DNA of 64,000 bases from DAMCAP01 sp032059445 (GCA_032059445.1 DAMCAP010000004.1:62001-126000); one strand, 5' to 3'. Shown: positions 9,297 to 17,550, counted from the stretch's first letter. Notes: generated by a model from the letters alone, not told the origin. Program-made: numbers and translations.

Positions 9297-9805
9297 ATAT
9301 GGTCCACCCTTTGCTGTTTGCTGCCTGATTTCAGCTTTTTAAACAGTAGCACAGCCCCTGATGACATCAGTACTATTACAACTGGAAGATATACGATATA
9401 AGCTACCTTATCTTTAAGAGGCTTTGCAGTAGCAGAGTCAAAATGCAGTGTATATTCAATCATATGGGGCACACTCATGGCGGAAGTTTGAGCGCCAACT
9501 GCTAGATCGGTATCAAGCACAATTGGGATCTCAAAGACCGAGCTACCCTCGCTATTGATGGGCAGATACTTCACATCGCCTATCAGCATAAAGTCGTAGT
9601 ACGGGCTACTCCAGATCACCGTTGCAGTTATTTCACCCTCTGTTACCCGTAACTGGGTGGGGGACTTCACCTGTGCTCTGCCTGAGCCACCCGTGAGAGT
9701 GACACAGACGGTATACTCTCCCTCACGCAAGGGTTGGGCTGCCGCCGTCTGTACCGTCAGCAGCAAAAGTAACATGACCGCTATAACACAGCCTCTTTTC
9801 ACCAC
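9293..9805 (-). CDS. Membrane-anchored surface protein with Shp/NEAT-like domain
   Basis: 170 residues: signal peptide (1-23), one extracellular beta-rich domain (about 26-125) and a C-terminal transmembrane helix (about 135-156) followed by a basic tail. The domain begins LREGEYTVCVTLTGGSG and contains WSSPYYDFM (Met73), VKYLPINSEG and TSAMSVPHMIEYTL (Met110). This pattern resembles streptococcal Shp-type NEAT-fold haem-binding domains, which ligate haem through two methionines; Met73 and Met110 are natural candidates. The family link is from memory. It sits between the lipoprotein at 9877 and the BtuF-like gene in a cobalamin-riboswitch operon, so the ligand could be a corrinoid or another tetrapyrrole. 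Confidence 0.65.
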   Translation of the reverse strand: MVKRGCVIAVMLLLLLTVQTAAAQPLREGEYTVCVTLTGGSGRAQVKSPTQLRVTEGEITATVIWSSPYYDFMLIGDVKYLPINSEGSSVFEIPIVLDTDLAVGAQTSAMSVPHMIEYTLHFDSATAKPLKDKVAYIVYLPVVIVLMSSGAVLLFKKLKSGSKQQRVDHI

Positions 9806-9876
9806 TATACCTCCCTTGTCAATCTAAAACAGGAGCGGCAAGCTTGATCGCGTTGCCGTTCCTGCTTTGAGCTCTA

Positions 9877-10425
9877 TTACGCTGCCTTGATTGCATCTAG
9901 CGGGATCTGATTAGACTCAAACACCAAGACTCTGTCATACCACGCTTCTTTTTTGATGCTCCAAGCGGCTACATCAATCTCCTGATTGAGGGTGCTTATC
10001 GGCAGCTTATAAGTATATTTGCCCTGTGGATTCTCTACAAATAGGATGGACTTATCTTCGGTATCAGCAAGGGCTTGCTCGCCAGTACCCATATACAGTT
10101 TACCGTAGCCGTCACCGCTTAGGGTGATTACTGCTGTCATTTCTCCGGCCGCTACAGTGAGCTGGGCGTCGATGATTCTAAACATAGAGGAGCTGGAAGA
10201 AACAGAGACGGCATAGGTGCCATCCTTGATGCGGTCGCCTTTTATGGGGTCGAGTTTTGGTGCAGGGCTGCTTTCTGCTGGGGCGCTACTGCTTTTGATA
10301 GGAGTAGTCGCTTCGCTTAAAGGCAGAGAGGCTGTTTGACTTGGTGCAGTGGGAGTATTGCCGCAGCCTGCTAGCATCATAACGCTGACCATAGCTGCCA
10401 GCAATAGAGTTCCTGTTTTTTTCAT
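9877..10425 (-). CDS. Surface lipoprotein with second beta-rich (NEAT-like) domain
   Basis: A 182-residue lipoprotein with lipobox LAGC (Cys20), followed by a low-complexity Pro/Ser/Ala linker (about 22-60) and one domain starting KDGTYAVSVSSSSSMF. The opening strand pattern (DGTY-x-V-x-V) parallels the start of the neighbouring Shp-like protein. The rest differs: GDGYGKLYMGTGEQA near the middle, and a conserved-looking AAWSIKKEAWYDRVLVFES end. I recall similar domains in clostridial surface proteins but no assigned function. It is translated from ATG at 10425 with an AGGAGAACATAA ribosome-binding region. A long hairpin (10473-10516) separates it from the upstream cbiK-like gene and may tune relative expression. 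Confidence 0.6.
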   Translation of the reverse strand: MKKTGTLLLAAMVSVMMLAGCGNTPTAPSQTASLPLSEATTPIKSSSAPAESSPAPKLDPIKGDRIKDGTYAVSVSSSSSMFRIIDAQLTVAAGEMTAVITLSGDGYGKLYMGTGEQALADTEDKSILFVENPQGKYTYKLPISTLNQEIDVAAWSIKKEAWYDRVLVFESNQIPLDAIKAA

Positions 10426-10472
10426 TTATGTTCTCCTAAATTTTATTGTTGGGGGGGAATTATCCACGACCT

Positions 10473-10516
10473 GATTCTGCCGGCTGCTGATGAGGTGACA
10501 GCAGCACGGCAGAATC
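10473..10516 (-). promoter_or_regulatory. Intercistronic hairpin between cbiK and the surface lipoprotein gene
   Basis: GATTCTGCC/GGCAGAATC outer arms and CTGCTG/CAGCAG inner arms form a strong stem-loop with no T-run on the minus strand. It more likely affects RNA stability or processing than terminates. Confidence 0.5.
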
Positions 10517-10535
10517 CTACCTGTATAGGAAATGC

Positions 10536-11450
10536 CTACTTCGTCATCAATTGACCGGCGTGATTGACAAACATCTTTTGGATCCCTGTATACTGACCAA
10601 GACCAGTAAGTACACACTCTACTTCATAGCCTGCTGCTTTAAACGCACTTTTCCAGGAGTCGGCTTCATCACCTGCCATATCGTTGTTGGCATGGTCACC
10701 TGCTACGATCATAAAGGGGAGCAGCACGACCTTCTTTGCACCAGACTCCTTGACCTTAGCCATAACCTCCTCTAAGGTAGGCTCCGCTTCAACCGTACCG
10801 ATAAAGTAGTTTTTGTGACCCGCATCTACCAGAGCCTGCTGCATTTTGGTATATGTAACATTGGCTTGGTGCTCTGTGCCGTGCCCCATAAATACCACTG
10901 CTGTATCAGCTGCATTATAGCTTTTGGTTTCGGCAGCGATGATCGAGGTCATTTCTTGATAATCTGCATCGGTGGTTAGTAGTGCCTGCCCTACCTTGAA
11001 GTTCTCAAACTTGCTGCTGTAGGGGCTAACTTCGGCAACTACATCGTCGTATTCATAGCCTGTCATTACATGGGTTGGTTGGATCACAACCTCTTTAATC
11101 CCATCGCTGACCAAGCGATCCATAGCTTGGGTGACGTTGTCAATGACAAGACCGTCACGTGATTTGAGCTTGTCGATGATGATCTGGCTGGTAAATGCGC
11201 GACGTACTTCGTAGTCGGGGTATGCTGATTGCATTGATTTTTCGATGGCGCCTATTGATAGCTCACGGTTGTCATTATAGCTGGTGCCAAAGCTGACCAG
11301 CAGCAGCACCTTCTTGTGTGTTTCGGCTGCAGGGCTGGCAGGGGTGCTTAGGCTCTGGGGTGCAGGTGTGTTTTCGCATCCTGTTGCCAACAGCAAGCAA
11401 AGGGGTAAGGTCAGCATCCGTGATAGGAATCTTTGTGTTTGCTTTTTCAT
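10536..11450 (-). CDS. cbiK: Lipoprotein-anchored sirohydrochlorin cobaltochelatase (CbiK type)
   Basis: 304 residues, first gene of the minus-strand corrinoid operon. CbiK inserts cobalt into sirohydrochlorin (or factor II precursor). The chelatase domain (about 46-304) has the class II chelatase features: LLVSFGTSYNDNRE, PTHVMTGYEYDD, the metal-site motif MGHGTEHQAN (His190), EAEPTLEE (Glu221) and AGDHANNDMAGD (His253), matching the His/Glu/His set of Salmonella CbiK. Unusually, residues 1-25 are a signal peptide with lipobox ATGC (Cys25), so the enzyme should be outside the membrane, as reported for the periplasmic CbiK of Desulfovibrio vulgaris. A cobalamin riboswitch with terminator precedes it. 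Extracellular location raises the possibility of scavenging rather than biosynthesis. Confidence 0.88.
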   Translation of the reverse strand: MKKQTQRFLSRMLTLPLCLLLATGCENTPAPQSLSTPASPAAETHKKVLLLVSFGTSYNDNRELSIGAIEKSMQSAYPDYEVRRAFTSQIIIDKLKSRDGLVIDNVTQAMDRLVSDGIKEVVIQPTHVMTGYEYDDVVAEVSPYSSKFENFKVGQALLTTDADYQEMTSIIAAETKSYNAADTAVVFMGHGTEHQANVTYTKMQQALVDAGHKNYFIGTVEAEPTLEEVMAKVKESGAKKVVLLPFMIVAGDHANNDMAGDEADSWKSAFKAAGYEVECVLTGLGQYTGIQKMFVNHAGQLMTK

Positions 11451-11513
11451 ATTCGCTCTCCTTTTATCTGTCTGTTTTATCTCGACGGCGAGAAGGAATC
11501 AACCCGCCGGCAA

Positions 11514-11548
11514 AAACAAAAAAACGTCTGCAATCACTTGCAGACGTT
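11514..11548 (-). terminator. Riboswitch-associated intrinsic terminator upstream of cbiK
   Basis: On the minus strand AACGTCTGCAAGT/ATTGCAGACGTT forms a stem followed directly by a run of T (TTTTTTTTG). It lies between the cobalamin aptamer and the cbiK start, the expected position for ligand-controlled premature termination. Confidence 0.8.
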
Positions 11549-11567
11549 CGATTAAGCACGAAACAGA

Positions 11568-11597
11568 GCATACCCCTATCAAAAAAGATGGGTATGC
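11568..11597 (-). promoter_or_regulatory. Hairpin between aptamer and terminator
   Basis: GCATACCC/GGGTATGC, extended by TATC/GAT, with an A-rich loop (T-rich on the RNA strand). It sits between the aptamer and the terminator and may belong to the expression platform. Confidence 0.4.
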
Positions 11598-11654
11598 ATG
11601 GATTCGCATTCATGACCCCGGTGGTCCGCAGGGCAGTATGCGCTGCACATAAGT

Positions 11655-11825
11655 GCAGCAAAGAAACAGGTAAGTATTCTGACTTATCGCCTGCGTTTGA
11701 TGACGCAAGCCTTGGCACCTTCCCAGAATGATCCAGTGGTATCTGCCAAAGCAACGGCGAATTACAGCAACGGCCTTGCGTAGGATTTTCACCTAACTTC
11801 CATGACCAGTTTCCAATATTAAGTT
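11655..11825 (-). ncRNA. Cobalamin riboswitch aptamer upstream of cbiK operon
   Basis: On the minus strand the element reads GGTGAAAATCC, then a GCC-rich core, ACCACTGG, GGGAAGGTGCC and a B12-box-like GTCAGAATACTTACCTG (about 11667-11685). These follow the order of the cobalamin riboswitch consensus. It is preceded by a good promoter (11833-11862) and followed by a terminator (11514-11548), so cobalamin binding should reduce transcription of cbiK, the two surface proteins, the BtuF-like protein and probably cbiL. Confidence 0.85.
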
Positions 11826-11832
11826 TGACATA

Positions 11833-11862
11833 AGTATAGCATTGTATGGAGTATTTTGTCAA
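11833..11862 (-). promoter_or_regulatory. Promoter of the minus-strand corrinoid operon
   Basis: On the minus strand TTGACA (11857-11862), an 18-base spacer and TATACT (11833-11838) form a near-consensus sigma-A promoter directly before the aptamer. Confidence 0.8.
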
Positions 11863-11904
11863 TGTTATTCTCTCGCACCTTTTTAAAGCGATGGCAATAA
11901 GCGC

Positions 11905-11933
11905 TTGACAATCCCTAGGGTTGAGGGCATACT
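11905..11933 (+). promoter_or_regulatory. Promoter of the plus-strand cbiH transcript
   Basis: TTGACA at 11905-11910, a 17-base spacer and CATACT at 11928-11933, just upstream of the second cobalamin-type aptamer. Confidence 0.75.
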
Positions 11934-11937
11934 TTAA

Positions 11938-12052
11938 CTAAACTGGGGAAGAAGGGTGAAATTCCCTCGCAAGTCCGTTACCGTATAGCCGGGTTACCAG
12001 GATGCATATTCCTTTGCGGGCACCGAAGGATATGATTTAGGTGGGGAACCCA
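11938..12052 (+). ncRNA. Probable cobalamin riboswitch aptamer upstream of cbiH
   Basis: The plus strand contains GGGGAAGAAGGGTGAAATTCC, CGCAAGTCCGTTACCG and ACCAGGATGCATATTCC in the order of the cobalamin riboswitch core (GGGAA, GGTGAAATTCC, C-G-rich junction, B12-box-like CAGGAT). The match is weaker than for the minus-strand element: the usual CCACTG is GTTACCG, and the B12 box is degenerate. It could be a divergent subtype. A near-consensus promoter precedes it and a terminator hairpin follows it, and cbiH is next, all of which support the call. Confidence 0.65.
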
Positions 12053-12068
12053 TCCCTTTTAAATCAAT

Positions 12069-12105
12069 CCTCGGCGCTTAATGCGTCGGGGTTTTGTAGT
12101 TTTTG
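12069..12105 (+). terminator. Riboswitch-associated terminator upstream of cbiH
   Basis: CCTCGGCGC/GCGTCGGGG with two G-T pairs and a five-base loop, followed by TTTTGTAGTTTTT, lies 32 bases before the cbiH start codon. Confidence 0.75.
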
Positions 12106-12136
12106 TGCCTTTATGAAGTTATCAGGAGGACAAACC

Positions 12137-12874
12137 ATGAAAAAGATATCTGTAATTGGTATCGGACCGGGCGATGCTCAAACTATGACGGCTGCTTGCC
12201 GTGAGGCGATTGAGCAGGCAGATATAATTGTAGGCTACTCCAAATATGTGGAGCTGGTAGCTCCCCTATACCCCCATAAGCCTACCTTCGACACTCCGAT
12301 GAAGCGTGAGACGGAGCGTTGCCACGAAGCACTGCGACTTGCAGCGGCAGGAAGCACTGTGGCGGTGGTGTGCAGCGGTGATGCGGGTGTGTATGGTATG
12401 GCAGGGCTGATCTATGAGCTGGCAGGGCAGTACCCGCCTATCGAGATCGAAATCATCCCCGGGGTTACCGCCGCCCTTGCCGGCGCTGCTGTGCTGGGGG
12501 CTCCGCTTACCCATGATTTCGCTGTCATCAGCCTCTCAGATCTGCTTACCCCTTGGGAGCTGATCGAAAAACGCCTTGATTGCGCCGGAGCAGGAGACTT
12601 CTGTATCGCCCTCTATAATCCCTCTAGTAAGAAGCGAAACGACTACCTGCAAAAAGCCTGCGACATCCTTTTACAGCACAAATCTCCCGAAACTGTATGT
12701 GGTCTGGTGCAAAACATCGGCCGCGAAGGGCAGAATGCAAAAATTATGACGCTAAAGGAGCTTAGGCAGGCAGAGGTTGATATGTTTACCACTGTGTTTG
12801 TTGGGAACTGCCAGACGATGGTGCTTGATGGCAAAATGGTAACTCCGCGAGGCTACAGGCTACATGAGCGGTAA
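12137..12874 (+). CDS. cbiH: Cobalt-factor III / precorrin-3B C17-methyltransferase
   Basis: A 245-residue tetrapyrrole methylase that performs C17 methylation with ring contraction in corrin synthesis. The start ISVIGIGPGDAQTMT, the VCSGDAGVYGMAGL motif (the CbiH/CobJ form of the GDxGVYGMA loop), IEIIPGVTAALAGAA, and IALYNPSSKKR are diagnostic of CbiH/CobJ. The ATG at 12137 has AGGAGGA eight bases upstream; the longer frame from 12041 would run through the riboswitch terminator and is rejected. It is a single-gene transcription unit under its own cobalamin-type leader, divergent from the cbiK operon. Confidence 0.93.
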   Translation: MKKISVIGIGPGDAQTMTAACREAIEQADIIVGYSKYVELVAPLYPHKPTFDTPMKRETERCHEALRLAAAGSTVAVVCSGDAGVYGMAGLIYELAGQYPPIEIEIIPGVTAALAGAAVLGAPLTHDFAVISLSDLLTPWELIEKRLDCAGAGDFCIALYNPSSKKRNDYLQKACDILLQHKSPETVCGLVQNIGREGQNAKIMTLKELRQAEVDMFTTVFVGNCQTMVLDGKMVTPRGYRLHER

Positions 12875-12887
12875 AGCTTCTTGATGC

Positions 12888-12929
12888 AAAACCAGCGGTG
12901 AGATAGGTCATCTATCTCACCGCTGGTTT
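12888..12929. terminator. Shared hairpin between convergent cbiH and MMPL genes
   Basis: AAACCAGCGGTGAGATAG/CTATCTCACCGCTGGTTT is an 18-bp perfect stem. The T tracts on either side are short, but the position between convergent stops (12874 and 12973) supports a bidirectional terminator. Confidence 0.7.
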
Positions 12930-12972
12930 GTGTTTCGTATTGTTATAGAGCCTGAGTATTTCCTTATGCTGC

Positions 12973-15900
12973 TTATATACTTTGCTGAGCGTTGTCTTGC
13001 TTAGGCTGTCGGCAGATCCATCGGTCAAAAACTGCTAAGACGCCGGGCAATACAAATAAAATCAGCAGAGTGGCGCACACCGCACCCTTTGAGATGGTCT
13101 CGCAGATCTGCCCCACGGTGGGGTTTTCAAACAATTTGCCCAAAAATCCTGTTACCAAGATCATGATCAGCCCTGAAGTCAGTATAGTATGGATTGATCC
13201 CTCGTAGGCGGCAGTCAGCGCTTCTTGAAGCCCATGTGTCTTGCGGCGCTCAATATAATAGCTTGTAAAGAGGATACCGTAATCGATGGTTGCACCCATA
13301 AGGATACACTGCACAATTAAAAGTGCCAGATAATAGATGCTATACCCCTGTAGCTGGATGAAGCAGATGGTAACATATACACCGCACTGTATGATCAAAA
13401 CCAAGATAGAGGGGATCAGTAGAGATCGGAAGGTCACGGCGATGACCACAAAGATGACGATGGCTGTGAGTATGGTGATAAAGGTCATTTCGTTGTGGAA
13501 GCTCTGGGACATTTCATAGTTCATAGGAGAACCGCCAACCATATAATATTGACCCTGTAGGGTTTGATCAAATTCGTCGATCAGCTTAGCAAGGAAGGCA
13601 TAAGTTTCACCTGATTCTCCCGGGTAGGTGGTTTCGATCACCATACGAGAGTAGTTGGGCCCCTTTAGTTGCAAGATACCCTCGTCGAGGTCTGCCTTGG
13701 TATCCAGCAGCATTTGCCGTGTTTCTTGATCAAATACATCTTTAAAGAGGGGATCAGGCAGAATGTCTTCTAGCAGGTAATTAAATAGATCTGCCAGTGT
13801 AAACGTCCAGCTTGGATCAGAGTCGATCTGGCTGAAATAATACACATATAACAGCTTGATCTGCTCGGGGCTTAGGTCGTCGGAGGTGCCTTCAAACATC
13901 TTTGTCATCTCGGTAAAGGAAAGCGCTGAGCCTTCGATCACAGAGTCGACGATGCGCTTTGCGCCATCTAGCATATCTGTATCATCAGACTGGATTTTTG
14001 AGGATAGGGTTTCATCGGTCAGGATATCATCACCGATAAAATGGATAAAGGTGTGCAAGGGTAGCTTCCAGCTGGAGGTATCGCCATAACGGCTGATTTT
14101 AAGCAGGTAGAGTTGTGTGGGCATTTCTTGATCCATTTTAAGGAGATCAGCCAGATCAGATGCCTCATATTCCCTTTGGGCAAGGGTGCCTGCCATGATA
14201 GCTTGCAGCATCTTTAGATCACTGAGGGTATTTTGATCGAAGGATTTGCCGAAATCCTGATTTTTCGCTAGATCATATAGGATGTAATTCACCATTTCTT
14301 CGATAGAGAGTACCCAACTGCTGGTATCTCCATATAAATCAATGTAATACGCATAGAGGATGCGGGTGGTCGTAATATCCATGTTTATAAGGTCTGACAG
14401 TTCATTGGCAGTGTATACATCCTTGGCAATGACCCCGTCCATCATGACTTTCATGGCAGATAAGCGGGATAAAGATGCGCCGCCCATACCAGTGGAAGCA
14501 AGATTGTTTGTAATATAGTCTACCATATCATAGAGAGCAACTCCCGGACCCTTTACTTGACCATAGACACTCATATGGTAAATATAAAGCCCTCGGGTCA
14601 TAAATGGATCCATAGCGGTAAGAGCTGCCATCTGGGTATAGGGGATGGGCTGACCCGATAATGCCGCATCCTTCAAGACCTTTAGCATGGATAAACTGCC
14701 TGCGCTTTCCCCCAAGAAGGGTGCGAAGCGCTCTGTCAGGTAGTCGATGAATGCGGATAGCGTCATGGTCTGTGAAGCAGTGTTGTGCTTGCCCGATAAG
14801 CCAAACACAATGGCAACTGTCTGCTGATCCATGCCAAAGATTGCAGCTAGCTCCGCCGCGGTACACTCCTGCCCAGATGCGGCGGCAGCCAGCAAGCCGT
14901 AGCTGGCGGTAAACTGCGCCAGATTTTGCTGCCCGATCAGATCTCTGTAATAAGGATCACTGCTCAGCCCAATCATTAGTCCAAAGAAATCTGTCAGTTC
15001 CATTTGGGTGGTAGGGGCACGAAGCAAGATTTCTTCCACCACTGCTTGCTCGAGGCCACTTAGCGCAGCGAGCTGCACAGCTTCATAAGGCCCACCCGAG
15101 GCCGCTTGCAACAGCAGATGCAGTCTTTCTATCTGCGCTGCTATGGCAGGATCCACCATGGCAGCAAAGGGGGAATTCAGCACCTTTGTTGATAGAGTAT
15201 CCATAAACTCTGGGATGGTAAGCTTTTCGCTGCCATCGGCATGATAGAGGGCATAAACCAGATTAATCATCGATTGATCGATGCCCATCCCTTGTAGAAA
15301 CTGCCCCATCTGCTCACTGGTGCAGGGCATCAGCAGGATGTCGGGGTTAGTAAAGGTGCTAAGCATCTGCATCTGCGCCAGCTGCTCTTGACGAAACATA
15401 CTAGAGAAGCTGGGGTTGCCTGCGATGTCCTTCTGGAGGAACTTGGTAAACTCCTGCATAGTCAGGCCGGTAGGTGTGATATCGCCGTTGGTGGCATAGT
15501 AAAAAGAATAAAGCATATCTGCCATTTCAGGCTTTATATTCAGCAGATTGGCGAAGCTTCTACTGCTGTAGGGGGCTTTAAACTTCTTTTCGTCGCCAAA
15601 TGCACCCAGTATTTTCATCTGATCTCTTGCATCCTCATCAAAAGCCGATGCAAAGCGTTGGTCACTGAGCATATTGTTGACGATCATGGAGGAAAATTGA
15701 TTGAAGCTTAGTTTTAGCTTATCAGAGCCACCATTCTTGCCATAGTAATAGAGAAACAGCAATCTTACGTCTTCCTGCTTCATATCCAGTGCTTCGGCAA
15801 TCTGCTGGGAAGTCTTTGGGGCTGTAATCTGGGTGCTGTCGGTTTGATCGAGGGTTTCATCGTCGAGCAGATCACGAAAGTCTTGATCTGTAAGGACATC

Positions 15901-17550
15901 GCTTTTGATAAAGCCCACAAACTCAGGCAATGTCATGGTGCCGGTATAGGCTCCACCATGCTTGCCGTAGTAGTATACAAGTAGATTGGTGATATCTTGC
16001 TGATCTAAATCTAAAATATCGGCAAGCTCGGCAATACTCTTGGGGCTTAATAGCTCCTCCTTCTCTGCAAAGATAGGCAGCACATCGAGATGATCTTTGA
16101 TGTCGTCGCTGATATGCTCTGCAAAGGTAGGGTTGGTGGCAACATCTTGGGCGATAAATTTTAAGAAATCACCGGTGGTGATCTTTCCTGTTTCACCTTG
16201 TTTATAGGAGTAGTAGTAGAGGATATCCAGCACCGAGGCATTGAGGTCAGACTCTGATTTACTGTCCATTTCTTTGATTTCGTCTGCCAGCTCAGCCGAT
16301 GTATAGGGCTTGCCGACGGTGGTGGAGAAGGAGCTTACTTCTTTTACATGCTTGTTGCTCTCAAGATGATCGGCAATCCGGGTAATGGCTTCATCGTCTT
16401 GATTGTCAAATAGCACCAGCACTGTGTTGGTTAGGGGGAAGATCTTGGCGATGGGGTCGTCATTCTTTAGGGTGTAGGCAATATCAATGTTATCCTGCAA
16501 CAGATAGGAACCTGCAAAGAGCAGCGCCAAACCCACAGCTATGGCATGGCGGAAGCGATAGCTAAAGGTAGAGATCCCATCCATCTTGATATGAAGGACT
16601 TTTTTGGCGGTTTTGTGGATGAGTCGGTCACACATCAGGATCAAGGCGGGCAGGAAGGTAAAGATGCAAAGCATACTGATAAAAACGCCCTTTGCCAGTA
16701 CGATGCCTAAATCCATGCCGATTTTAAAGCGCATAAATATCAGCACCAAAAGCCCCACAACGGTGGTCATACAGCTGCTGGCGATGGAGGAAAATGCATG
16801 CACCAGAGCGCTTTTCATCGCAGTATATTTGTTATCTGCTAGTGGCAGCTCTTGGCGGTAGCGGTTGATTAAGATGATGGAGTAATCCATTGAGAGGATC
16901 ATCTGGAGCATGGCAGCGATGGAAAAGGTGGTGTCAGATATACTGCCCATAAAGATATTGGTGCCAAGGTTGATTACTACTGCAACGCCGATCGCGATGA
17001 GAAATAAAAATGGCTCCAACCAAGAAGCGCACATGCAAAATAAGATCGCCAGCAGGATCAGCATACCGATCATGATGATCCACAGCTCTATCTGATAGGC
17101 TTGCTCACTGTCTCTGGCATAGAGCATGTCGTAGTCGACAAAGGCTTCTTTTAGAGCACTTTCGATTGCAAGCTCTTCGGTTGTGTCAAAATCGTGGAGA
17201 GTATGCAGTATATAGAGGGTATGCTGATCTTTGTTGTAGTCTGGGTGGTCATTCTTATAGTCGACTTGATCGACACCAGGGATGTCTTCTATTTTTGCTT
17301 GTATTTCTCTTTTGGCTTGGTCGTTCAGGCCCGTAAACATAACTCGGATGGTATAGTTATTTGCAACGGGGAACTCTTCATCCATCAGGTCAAGCCCAAT
17401 TTTCATGGAGGAATCGTCGGGCAGGTACTTGCTCATATCGGTATTGACCTCTACAAACGTAGCCAACACCCCGCAGGCGATCGTCAGAGCGAGTACAGTC
17501 ATAAATACAATAAAGCGTTTTTCTACAACAAAATCTGCGATTCTCTTCAT
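12973..17550 (-). CDS. Giant MMPL/RND-superfamily exporter with repeat-filled extracellular loop
   Basis: 1525 residues, far longer than typical MMPL/HAE3 proteins of 700-1000. The two halves each carry RND-type membrane bundles: helix 1 near residues 12-32, five helices about 155-335, one near 340, then a final set from about 1330. SMDYSIILINRYRQE in the first half and TIDYGILFTSYYIERR in the second are the paired MMPL motifs with the proton-relay Asp. Between them, about 415-1285 (nt about 13690-16310) holds around eleven degenerate repeats of about 80 residues built on (S/T)-x-x-x-(L/I)-A-x-x-L-x-M-D-x-x-x-(I/V) + LYxYYY + L-(T/S)-x-x-(E/D)-F-x-x-(F/Y)-(I/L). A divergent TetR gene probably regulates it. 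The substrate is unknown. Confidence 0.9.
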   Translation of the reverse strand: MKRIADFVVEKRFIVFMTVLALTIACGVLATFVEVNTDMSKYLPDDSSMKIGLDLMDEEFPVANNYTIRVMFTGLNDQAKREIQAKIEDIPGVDQVDYKNDHPDYNKDQHTLYILHTLHDFDTTEELAIESALKEAFVDYDMLYARDSEQAYQIELWIIMIGMLILLAILFCMCASWLEPFLFLIAIGVAVVINLGTNIFMGSISDTTFSIAAMLQMILSMDYSIILINRYRQELPLADNKYTAMKSALVHAFSSIASSCMTTVVGLLVLIFMRFKIGMDLGIVLAKGVFISMLCIFTFLPALILMCDRLIHKTAKKVLHIKMDGISTFSYRFRHAIAVGLALLFAGSYLLQDNIDIAYTLKNDDPIAKIFPLTNTVLVLFDNQDDEAITRIADHLESNKHVKEVSSFSTTVGKPYTSAELADEIKEMDSKSESDLNASVLDILYYYSYKQGETGKITTGDFLKFIAQDVATNPTFAEHISDDIKDHLDVLPIFAEKEELLSPKSIAELADILDLDQQDITNLLVYYYGKHGGAYTGTMTLPEFVGFIKSDVLTDQDFRDLLDDETLDQTDSTQITAPKTSQQIAEALDMKQEDVRLLFLYYYGKNGGSDKLKLSFNQFSSMIVNNMLSDQRFASAFDEDARDQMKILGAFGDEKKFKAPYSSRSFANLLNIKPEMADMLYSFYYATNGDITPTGLTMQEFTKFLQKDIAGNPSFSSMFRQEQLAQMQMLSTFTNPDILLMPCTSEQMGQFLQGMGIDQSMINLVYALYHADGSEKLTIPEFMDTLSTKVLNSPFAAMVDPAIAAQIERLHLLLQAASGGPYEAVQLAALSGLEQAVVEEILLRAPTTQMELTDFFGLMIGLSSDPYYRDLIGQQNLAQFTASYGLLAAAASGQECTAAELAAIFGMDQQTVAIVFGLSGKHNTASQTMTLSAFIDYLTERFAPFLGESAGSLSMLKVLKDAALSGQPIPYTQMAALTAMDPFMTRGLYIYHMSVYGQVKGPGVALYDMVDYITNNLASTGMGGASLSRLSAMKVMMDGVIAKDVYTANELSDLINMDITTTRILYAYYIDLYGDTSSWVLSIEEMVNYILYDLAKNQDFGKSFDQNTLSDLKMLQAIMAGTLAQREYEASDLADLLKMDQEMPTQLYLLKISRYGDTSSWKLPLHTFIHFIGDDILTDETLSSKIQSDDTDMLDGAKRIVDSVIEGSALSFTEMTKMFEGTSDDLSPEQIKLLYVYYFSQIDSDPSWTFTLADLFNYLLEDILPDPLFKDVFDQETRQMLLDTKADLDEGILQLKGPNYSRMVIETTYPGESGETYAFLAKLIDEFDQTLQGQYYMVGGSPMNYEMSQSFHNEMTFITILTAIVIFVVIAVTFRSLLIPSILVLIIQCGVYVTICFIQLQGYSIYYLALLIVQCILMGATIDYGILFTSYYIERRKTHGLQEALTAAYEGSIHTILTSGLIMILVTGFLGKLFENPTVGQICETISKGAVCATLLILFVLPGVLAVFDRWICRQPKQDNAQQSI

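Noticed and set aside
11284..11862. Several overlapping open frames on both strands over the cbiK leader
   Set aside because: They cover the cobalamin aptamer, its terminator and the cbiK signal-peptide region; they reflect structured RNA and not genes.
12041..12136. Longer N-terminus for CbiH from 12041
   Set aside because: It runs through the riboswitch terminator and has no ribosome-binding site; the ATG at 12137 has AGGAGGA and begins exactly at the methylase fold.
14528..14866. Open frames inside the MMPL gene on both strands
   Set aside because: They are shadows of the repeat-rich coding sequence, lacking ribosome-binding sites and recognisable domains.
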